Part shown: positions 43,148-48,096 of the stretch, in pieces
Layout of the letters: every line of letters starts with the position of its first letter
How positions within the stretch are numbered: position 1 is the first letter of the stretch
From: Faecalibacterium sp.
GTDB taxonomy: Bacteria > Bacillota > Clostridia > Oscillospirales > Ruminococcaceae
Assembly: GCA_029264955.1 (NCBI GenBank)
Contig: JARHYC010000031.1
Span: 1-48,096, forward strand
Direction: 5' to 3'
Length of the DNA: 48,096 nucleotides
Translations under genes and position numbers: made by a program
The notes under the pieces: generated by a model
Databases searched by the model: none
The model's input: the letters and a program-made list of their open reading frames with translations, nothing else
What the model was told of the DNA's origin: nothing

Positions 43148-43171
43148 GAGAAAAGTTGCAATTTATACAAA

Positions 43172-43205
43172 AAAGGGACACATCCTTTTGTGGATGTGTC
43201 CCTTT
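43172..43205 (-). terminator. Terminator of the nfnAB operon
   Basis: AAAGGGACACATCC (43172-43185) pairs with 43192-43205. On the minus strand it is followed by TTTTTT-like run. It lies 17 nt after the nfnB stop. Confidence 0.88.
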
Positions 43206-43221
43206 ATGAAACAAAACGAGA

Positions 43222-44616
43222 TTACTTGCTGCGAATATACTCGTCGATTGCCTTTGCAGCAGCCTTACCGGCGCCCATAGCCAGAATAACGGTGGCCGCA
43301 CCGGTAACTGCGTCGCCGCCTGCGTATACACCTTCGCGGCTGGTCAAACCATCGTCACCGTTGGTTACAATGCAGCCCCAGCGGTTGGTTTCCAAACCAG
43401 GAGTGGTCGAGCGAATCAACGGATTGGGGCTGGTGCCCAGAGACATGATAACGGTTTCTACATCCAGTACGAAGTCGCTGCCTTCTTTGACGATGGGGCG
43501 ACGGCGACCGGATTCATCCGGCTCACCAAGTTCCATCTCAACGCAGTTCATACCCTTTACCCAACCATTTTCGTCACCGACAATAGCGGTAGGGTTGCAC
43601 AGTGTCTTAAAGATAATCCCTTCTTCTTCGGCGTGTTCGACTTCTTCATGACGTGCCGGCAGCTCAGCCATGCCGCGGCGATATACGATGTAAACATTCT
43701 CTGCGCCCAGACGCTTTGCGCTGCGAGCAGCATCCATAGCGACGTTGCCGCCGCCAACGATGGCAACACTCTTGCCAACGGCGATAGGGGTCTTACTGTC
43801 AGTGCGATAAGCCTTCATCAAGTTAGAACGAGTCAGAAACTCATTTGCGGAGTAGACGCCGTTCAAGCTCTCGCCGGGAATATTCATGAAGCGGGGCAGA
43901 CCGGCACCGGAACCTACGAATACGGCCTCAAAGCCATATTCGCCCATCAGTTCGTCAATGGTCAGGACCTTGCCGATGACCATGTTGCACTCGAAGTCAA
44001 CGCCCATCTTCTTCAGACCATTGATTTCATTCTGTACGATAGCCTTGGGCAGACGGAACTCAGGGATGCCATACATCAAAACACCGCCAGCAACGTGCAG
44101 TGCTTCGAAAACGGTAACCTTGTAGCCCAACTTGGACAGATCACCAGCAGCGGTCAAGCCAGCAGGGCCTGCACCGATGATGGCAACCTTGTGGCCGTTG
44201 AAAGCGGGAACTACCGGGGGAACATTGTTGTGCTCACGATGCCAGTCAGCGACGAAACGCTCCAGACGACCGATCGCAACCGGCTCGTTCTTAATGCCGC
44301 GGGTGCATTTGCCTTCACACTGGCTCTCCTGGGGGCAAACACGACCGCAGACAGCTGGCAGAGCAGAAGACTGCGCAATGATCTGGTAAGCAGCTTCAAA
44401 ATCGCCCTCTGCTACCTGAGCGATGAAGTCAGGGATATTAATGCCGACCGGGCAGCCGGAAACGCAGGGCTTATTCTTGCAGTGAATGCAGCGTTTTGCC
44501 TCATTGATTGCCATTTCTTCGGTATAACCCAAAGCGACCTCGTCAAAGTTTTTGTTGCGAATATTGGGGTCTTGGGTGGGCATGGGGCATTTCTTCGGAT
44601 CCATATTGAATGCCAT
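43222..44616 (-). CDS. nfnB: NADH-dependent reduced ferredoxin:NADP+ oxidoreductase subunit B (NfnB)
   Basis: The 464-residue protein has an N-terminal pair of [4Fe-4S] motifs (CIHCKNKPCVSGCP and CGRVCPQESQCEGKC), FAD site GAGPAGLTAAG and NADPH site GGGNVAMDAARSAKRLGA. The same fold serves the glutamate synthase small subunit (GltD), but the partner here is NfnA, not a large GltB. NfnAB is an electron-bifurcating transhydrogenase linking NADH, ferredoxin and NADPH. The ATG at 44616 follows the nfnA stop after 1 nt, with GAGGGAG upstream. Confidence 0.93.
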   Translation of the reverse strand: MAFNMDPKKCPMPTQDPNIRNKNFDEVALGYTEEMAINEAKRCIHCKNKPCVSGCPVGINIPDFIAQVAEGDFEAAYQIIAQSSALPAVCGRVCPQESQCEGKCTRGIKNEPVAIGRLERFVADWHREHNNVPPVVPAFNGHKVAIIGAGPAGLTAAGDLSKLGYKVTVFEALHVAGGVLMYGIPEFRLPKAIVQNEINGLKKMGVDFECNMVIGKVLTIDELMGEYGFEAVFVGSGAGLPRFMNIPGESLNGVYSANEFLTRSNLMKAYRTDSKTPIAVGKSVAIVGGGNVAMDAARSAKRLGAENVYIVYRRGMAELPARHEEVEHAEEEGIIFKTLCNPTAIVGDENGWVKGMNCVEMELGEPDESGRRRPIVKEGSDFVLDVETVIMSLGTSPNPLIRSTTPGLETNRWGCIVTNGDDGLTSREGVYAGGDAVTGAATVILAMGAGKAAAKAIDEYIRSK

Positions 44617-44617
44617 G

Positions 44618-45460
44618 TTATACTCCCTCTTTCTTAAACAAGTTACAGCTTGCTTTGCGTGCGTGTGCCTCAAAATCATGATACATGCTGCCACGCTTCA
44701 TTGCTTCGTCAAAATCAACCAGGTCACCATCAAAATCAGGACCGTCAACGCAGGCAAACTTGGTTTCTCCGCCAACAGTCAGGCGGCAGCCGCCGCACAT
44801 ACCGGTGCCATCAATCATGATAGGGTTCATGGAAACAATGCTCTTCAAACCGTATTTCTGGCAGGTCTTAACAACGAACTTCATCATGATCAGAGGTCCA
44901 ATAGTAATGACGCGGTCGTAGGTGTTACCAGCCTGTACCAACTCTTCCAAAGCGTTGGTTACCAGACCCTTAGTGCCATAGCTGCCGTCATCTGTCATAA
45001 CGCGCAGTTCATCGCTGCAAGCCTTAAACTCGTCTTCCAGAATCAGCAGATCCTTGTTGCGGAAACCAATGATGCTATGGACCTCGCAGCCTTCCTCGTG
45101 CAGTTTCTGAGCGACTGGCAGTGCGATTGCACAGCCAACGCCGCCGCCAACGATGCAGACCTTTTTCATGCCTTCAGTTTCGGTGGCGCGGCCCAGAGGA
45201 CCAACGAAATCATGCACATACTCGCCGGCATCCAAGCGATCCAGCTCCATAGTGGTGCCGCCAACAATCTGGAAAATGATAGTGACAGTACCTGCTTCAC
45301 GGTCATAGCCTGCGACGGTCAGGGGAATACGTTCGCTGTCTTCAAACGGACGCACAATGATAAATTGACCCGGCAGTGCTTTCTTGGCAATCAATGGGGC
45401 TTCGATCACCATTTTCGTCACCGTGGGGTTTAATGCGGTTTTCTCCACGATTTTAAACAT
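44618..45460 (-). CDS. nfnA: NADH-dependent reduced ferredoxin:NADP+ oxidoreductase subunit A (NfnA)
   Basis: The 280-residue flavoprotein has an FAD-binding barrel (about 1-95), an NAD-binding half (GGGVGCAIALPVAQ near 105-118) and a [2Fe-2S] cysteine set (GTGMCGGCRLTVGGETKFAC near 219-238). It pairs with NfnB to form the bifurcating complex. AAGGAG is about 10 nt before the ATG. It has its own promoter upstream. Confidence 0.93.
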   Translation of the reverse strand: MFKIVEKTALNPTVTKMVIEAPLIAKKALPGQFIIVRPFEDSERIPLTVAGYDREAGTVTIIFQIVGGTTMELDRLDAGEYVHDFVGPLGRATETEGMKKVCIVGGGVGCAIALPVAQKLHEEGCEVHSIIGFRNKDLLILEDEFKACSDELRVMTDDGSYGTKGLVTNALEELVQAGNTYDRVITIGPLIMMKFVVKTCQKYGLKSIVSMNPIMIDGTGMCGGCRLTVGGETKFACVDGPDFDGDLVDFDEAMKRGSMYHDFEAHARKASCNLFKKEGV

Positions 45461-45500
45461 ACTGGCAACTCTCCTTTTTTGTGTAACTCACGATAGTTCT

Positions 45501-45529
45501 ATTATATATCACAAAATCTGCAAAATCAA
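45501..45529 (-). promoter_or_regulatory. Promoter of nfnAB
   Basis: On the minus strand TTGATT (45529-45524), a 17-bp spacer and TATAAT (45506-45501) lie about 40 bp before the nfnA start. Confidence 0.7.
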
Positions 45530-45607
45530 TCGGCGTTCTTTTCGCTTTTTAACTAAAAAAGTCGGCACTTTCGTAAAGTTGATTAAAAATTCACAATTTG
45601 TCGAAAT

Positions 45608-45645
45608 AAAAACCTGCTGCCCGATTTACAAGACAGCAGGTTTTT
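45608..45645. terminator. Terminator downstream of thiT
   Basis: AAAAACCTGCTG (45608-45619) pairs with CAGCAGGTTTTT (45634-45645), 7 nt after the thiT stop, with A/T tails on both sides. Confidence 0.88.
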
Positions 45646-45652
45646 TCAAAAT

Positions 45653-46288
45653 TTATTTTTCGACCTTGTCCAAATTGAAGATTTTGGGAGCGGTGCGGTA
45701 CAAAATCAGAGCAACGGCTACGGTCAGGATAGTTTCCGGCAGCATATAGAAAGCGTTGTAAGCGAAGCTGTAGAACCAGCACAGAGCGTTTTCGCCCAGA
45801 GTCTGGGTTGCCCATGCGCCCCAGCTGAAGTTGTTCAGCCATTCAAAAGCATAGCTGTAATCCTTCCAAACGATATAGCCGGACAGGAAGCTGCACACAA
45901 AGCGCAACAGGCAAGCGCCAACGGTGCCAACTGCGATTTTTGCATAGCCGGAGCGGAACTTGCTGCCCAGTGCATTGGCAAGACCCAGAGCAGTGAATGC
46001 CAGAATGTAGTCCAGCAGGATGCAGCCAATCTGTGCAATCAAAGTCTGGCAATATGCGACGTTATCCAGACCTTGCATCAGCTGCAGCAGGCTGTGTACA
46101 AAAGCAGTAAACAGACCCCAGCGAGTACCATTGCGGTAGCTCATGATAATCAGGGGCAGCATACTCACCAGCGTGATTCCGCCGCCATGGGGCAGATTGA
46201 AAATGGTGATGTAGCTCAGAATGGTAGACAGTGCGATCATCAGTGCACCTTCGACCAGACTGCGGGTTGTGGAGTTGCGAGTTTTCAT
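45653..46288 (-). CDS. thiT: Energy-coupled thiamine transporter, substrate-binding ThiT
   Basis: The 211-residue protein has six predicted membrane segments and the ThiT stretch LPHGGGITLVSMLPLIIMSYRNGTRWG (about residues 32-58). It is an S-component that binds thiamine and needs the shared ECF energising module, which is not in this window. The ATG at 46288 has AAAGGA upstream. Its leader carries a TPP riboswitch, which supports thiamine as ligand. Confidence 0.95.
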   Translation of the reverse strand: MKTRNSTTRSLVEGALMIALSTILSYITIFNLPHGGGITLVSMLPLIIMSYRNGTRWGLFTAFVHSLLQLMQGLDNVAYCQTLIAQIGCILLDYILAFTALGLANALGSKFRSGYAKIAVGTVGACLLRFVCSFLSGYIVWKDYSYAFEWLNNFSWGAWATQTLGENALCWFYSFAYNAFYMLPETILTVAVALILYRTAPKIFNLDKVEK

Positions 46289-46320
46289 AGAATAACTTCC
46301 TTTCTTTTTTGACACAAAAC

Positions 46321-46360
46321 CAAGAAAAATGCGCCTGCATCCAAAGGACACAGGCGCATA
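46321..46360 (-). terminator. Riboswitch-controlled terminator of thiT
   Basis: ATGCGCCTG (46329-46337) pairs with CAGGCGCAT (46351-46359). On the minus strand the stem is followed by TTTTTCTTG. It lies between the TPP aptamer and thiT, so TPP binding should stop transcription here. Confidence 0.82.
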
Positions 46361-46387
46361 AAAGTTTGTATGTACAAATCAAATACA

Positions 46388-46468
46388 GCAAACTTCCTAC
46401 GCCGGCATTACCCGGATCAGGTTAAAGGGTACTCTGCAAGCAGATCTCAGCCTCTCGGCGCCCCTGTT
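46388..46468 (-). ncRNA. TPP riboswitch (THI element)
   Basis: On the minus strand the aptamer shows the conserved THI-box parts: GGGGCGCCGAGAGGCTGAGA at its start, then CTGCTTGCAGAG, and ACCCTTTAACCTGATC with CCGGGTAATGCCGGCGTAGG at its end. It lies between the promoter and a terminator hairpin ahead of thiT. The call is strong. Confidence 0.95.
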
Positions 46469-46483
46469 TTTATGTCTTGTTTT

Positions 46484-46511
46484 ATTATAGGCAGGATTTC
46501 AGTAAAGTCAA
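46484..46511 (-). promoter_or_regulatory. Promoter of the TPP riboswitch and thiT
   Basis: On the minus strand TTGACT (46511-46506), a 16-bp spacer and TATAAT (46489-46484) lie just upstream of the aptamer. Confidence 0.8.
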
Positions 46512-46538
46512 GGGAAAGCATAGGAATCTTTCCGTCAT

Positions 46539-47261
46539 TCAAATAAAATGGACACATGAAACCGAAGATTCATCTGGTTTGTTTTTGACGGGAACAGCTG
46601 TCTTACCGGTTTTGCAAATATCAGCCAGACAGCAGTTTGCACAATCCGGGCGACGTGCAACACAGACGGCGCGACCATGCAGGACAAAACGATGGCATAA
46701 ATCATTGCCTTCTTCTGGGGGAATGATTTTCCAAAGCGCCCGCTCTACCCGTGCAGGTTCTTTGATATTATCCACCAAACCAATCAGATTGCATAGGCGA
46801 ATACAGTGGGTGTCAGTCACGATGGCGGGTTTTCCGAATACATCGCCCATAATCAGGTTGGCGCTCTTGCGGCCTACACCGGGTAATGCCAGTAGTTCGT
46901 CGAACGTATCGGGAACGTGGCAGTCATATTGGTCACGCAACACCCGCATACAAGCGGAAATATCGCGCGCCTTGGAATGTCCCAGGCCACAGGGCTTTAC
47001 AATAGCTTCGATGTCTTCCGGCTCGGCGGCAGCCAGCGCAGCAACGCTGGGGTACTTGGCGAACAAATCCTCTACGACGACGTTGACGCGCGCATCGGTA
47101 CATTGTGCCGCCAGCCGAACGCTGACCAGCAGCTGCCAGGCGTGGGAATAATCTAATGTGCAGGTGGCTTCCGGGTAGGCATCTTTCAAACGCTGAATTA
47201 CTTCCAACGCTAGTTTTTTCTTTACAGGTGAAACACGGGTGGTCTTTTTTGCTGTTGTCAT
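46539..47261 (-). CDS. nth: Endonuclease III
   Basis: The 240-residue bifunctional DNA glycosylase/AP lyase removes oxidised pyrimidines. The helix-hairpin-helix LPGVGRKSAN holds catalytic Lys132, and Asp150 (VTDTH) is the second catalytic residue. The [4Fe-4S] ligands Cys200, Cys207, Cys210 and Cys216 follow the C-x6-C-x2-C-x5-C pattern. A tail of 24 residues after the cluster is longer than usual. GGAGGG is just before the ATG. Confidence 0.95.
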   Translation of the reverse strand: MTTAKKTTRVSPVKKKLALEVIQRLKDAYPEATCTLDYSHAWQLLVSVRLAAQCTDARVNVVVEDLFAKYPSVAALAAAEPEDIEAIVKPCGLGHSKARDISACMRVLRDQYDCHVPDTFDELLALPGVGRKSANLIMGDVFGKPAIVTDTHCIRLCNLIGLVDNIKEPARVERALWKIIPPEEGNDLCHRFVLHGRAVCVARRPDCANCCLADICKTGKTAVPVKNKPDESSVSCVHFI

Positions 47262-47272
47262 ACAGTCCCTCC

Positions 47273-47301
47273 GCTATAATGAGAATTTTTCTCATTATAG
47301 C
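47273..47301. promoter_or_regulatory. 29-bp perfect palindrome in the nth promoter
   Basis: Arms of 13 nt (47273-47285 and 47289-47301) surround TTT. Its core TGAGAATTTTTCTCA matches the Fur-type 7-1-7 pattern TGAGAAT-N-ATTCTCA in nearly all positions. It overlaps the nth -10 and lies 12 bp before the nth start. Confidence 0.6.
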
Positions 47302-47322
47302 AAATTCAGTAGAAAAGAACAA
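47294..47322 (-). promoter_or_regulatory. Promoter of nth
   Basis: On the minus strand TTGTTC (47322-47317), a 17-bp spacer and TATAAT (47299-47294) precede the nth start by about 35 bp. Confidence 0.7.
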
Positions 47323-47335
47323 TGGATTTCTCACC

Positions 47336-47364
47336 TTGTTTCATAAACAGAAAGGTATTATAAT
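47336..47364 (+). promoter_or_regulatory. Promoter of rarA
   Basis: TTGTTT (47336-47341), a 17-bp spacer and TATAAT (47359-47364) lie 32 bp before the rarA start. Confidence 0.65.
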
Positions 47365-47396
47365 AGTACAGTATTTATAAGAAAGGGGTAGAGAAT

Positions 47397-48096
47397 ATGA
47401 GAGATCCCTTGGCAAACCGGCTTCGCCCACGGACCTTATCAGATGTGTGCGGGCAGCAGCATCTTCTGGCTCCGGGTAAGGTGTTTCGTCAGACGGTGGA
47501 AGGCGGGACGGTCCCTAATATGATTTTCTATGGTCCGTCCGGTGTGGGTAAGACCACTGTGGCGCGCATCATTGCAGAGAACAGTGGTATGACACTGCAT
47601 AAACTAAATGGTACTTCCTGCGGAACCGGCGATATCAAAGCTGTTTTGAATGATATCGGAACACTGTCTGGTTCAGAAGGTATTCTGCTGTATCTGGACG
47701 AGATTCAGTATTTGAATAAAAAACAGCAGCAGAGCCTCTTGGAGTGCATTGAAAATGGCAGTGTAACACTGATTGCATCAACAACAGAAAATCCATACTT
47801 TTACATTTATAGTGCGCTGCTGTCCCGCTGCACGGTTTTTGAATTCAAGAGCCTGCGGGCAGCAGACATTGCGCAGGGATTACGAATTGCCATCGCAAAG
47901 ATGGAAAAAGACGATGGCATTTCCATTCAGATAGAAGAAGAAGCCCTGCAATATCTGGCACAGAGTGCTGGTGGTGATATGCGCAAGGCGTTGGGTGGAT
48001 TGGAATTTGCAGTGACAGCGGCGGCAATCCAAGATAATGTCAAATATGTCACGCTGGATATGATTCAGCAGGTAACACGTCGTACGGCGATGCGTT
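47397..48096 (+). CDS. rarA: Replication-associated recombination protein A (RarA/MgsA), N-terminal part
   Basis: The open frame runs off the right edge after 233 residues. It is a clamp-loader-like AAA+ ATPase with Walker A GPSGVGKT at 46-53, Walker B LYLDEIQ at 99-104 and a sensor motif STTENPYF near 128. The opening PLANRLRPRTLSDVCGQQHL is typical of RarA rather than RuvB. It acts at stalled replication forks. GAAAGGGG is about 8 nt before the ATG. Confidence 0.95.
   Translation, partial: MRDPLANRLRPRTLSDVCGQQHLLAPGKVFRQTVEGGTVPNMIFYGPSGVGKTTVARIIAENSGMTLHKLNGTSCGTGDIKAVLNDIGTLSGSEGILLYLDEIQYLNKKQQQSLLECIENGSVTLIASTTENPYFYIYSALLSRCTVFEFKSLRAADIAQGLRIAIAKMEKDDGISIQIEEEALQYLAQSAGGDMRKALGGLEFAVTAAAIQDNVKYVTLDMIQQVTRRTAMR

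Noticed and set aside
43222-44616. Glutamate synthase small subunit (GltD).
   Set aside because: The neighbouring gene is an NfnA-type FAD/[2Fe-2S] subunit and no large glutamate synthase subunit is present, so NfnB fits better.
43633-44637. A long plus-strand frame opposite nfnB (and a similar one at 44552-45433 opposite nfnA).
   Set aside because: Both are shadows of well-supported flavoproteins on the minus strand with catalytic motifs.
1-48096. CRISPR array, insertion sequence, prophage or toxin-antitoxin module.
   Set aside because: No regular spacer repeats, transposase or integrase motifs, or phage structural genes were seen on either strand; the DUF6442-like/XRE pair lacks toxin features.

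Overview
The window reads as chromosomal DNA of a spore-forming, low-to-mid GC member of the Clostridia, most likely an Oscillospirales/Butyricicoccaceae-type gut anaerobe. This is inferred from the sporulation genes (ylbJ, yqfC, yqfD, spoIIGA, sigE, sigG), the NfnAB flavin-based bifurcating transhydrogenase, a 2-hydroxyacyl-CoA dehydratase-type activase pair, a class B sortase and A-rich Shine-Dalgarno sequences. No insertion sequence, prophage, CRISPR array or rRNA was seen. It is ordinary core chromosome with a few accessory islets.

Layout. 1-2000: the 5' part of an LCP-like gene overlapped by a class B sortase gene, then a small lipoprotein. 2058-7003 (minus): a likely operon DUF951, prfA, tsaC/sua5, coaE, a lytic transglycosylase and an M18 aminopeptidase. 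7232-9499 (plus): an S1-domain protein, a DUF4364 protein, then a small membrane protein plus XRE regulator pair with its own operator-like repeats. 9572-14968 (minus): a nucleoid-associated protein and a two-gene activase/dehydratase unit. 15488-17199: tRNA-Ala(GGC) and a sodium:solute symporter. 17843-22617: rlmD, a membrane-anchored sugar-binding-like protein and an AraC regulator on the minus strand, divergent from galK. 22710-24116: a PurF homologue that lacks the glutaminase nucleophile. 24582-27172: a large GT-C-like membrane protein and a partner membrane protein. 27336-28819: tRNA-Thr(CGT), a small cysteine protein and ylbJ.

28898-38585 (plus) is the classic yqfC-yqfD-phoH-ybeY-era-recO-mutS2 and spoIIGA-sigE-sigG block, linking sporulation, ribosome maturation and repair. 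spoIIGA has a TTGACA/TATGAT pair with a 21-bp spacer, the unusual geometry known for Spo0A-driven spoIIG promoters, and sigG has a forespore-type promoter candidate.

38640-41664 holds pyrBI behind a GntR/UTRA regulator, divergent from a GNAT-DUF1653 fusion. 41704-46468 (minus) holds a MATE exporter, nfnAB and a TPP-riboswitch-controlled thiT. 46539-48096 holds nth and the start of rarA, separated by a long perfect palindrome in the nth promoter.

The most unusual items are the PurF homologue with a degenerate Ntn glutaminase domain, the split activase/dehydratase pair, the GntR-pyrBI operon, the araC/sugar-binding-protein/rlmD unit opposite galK, and the palindromes at nth and the symporter. 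Functions are assigned by recognising motifs by eye; no database search was possible.
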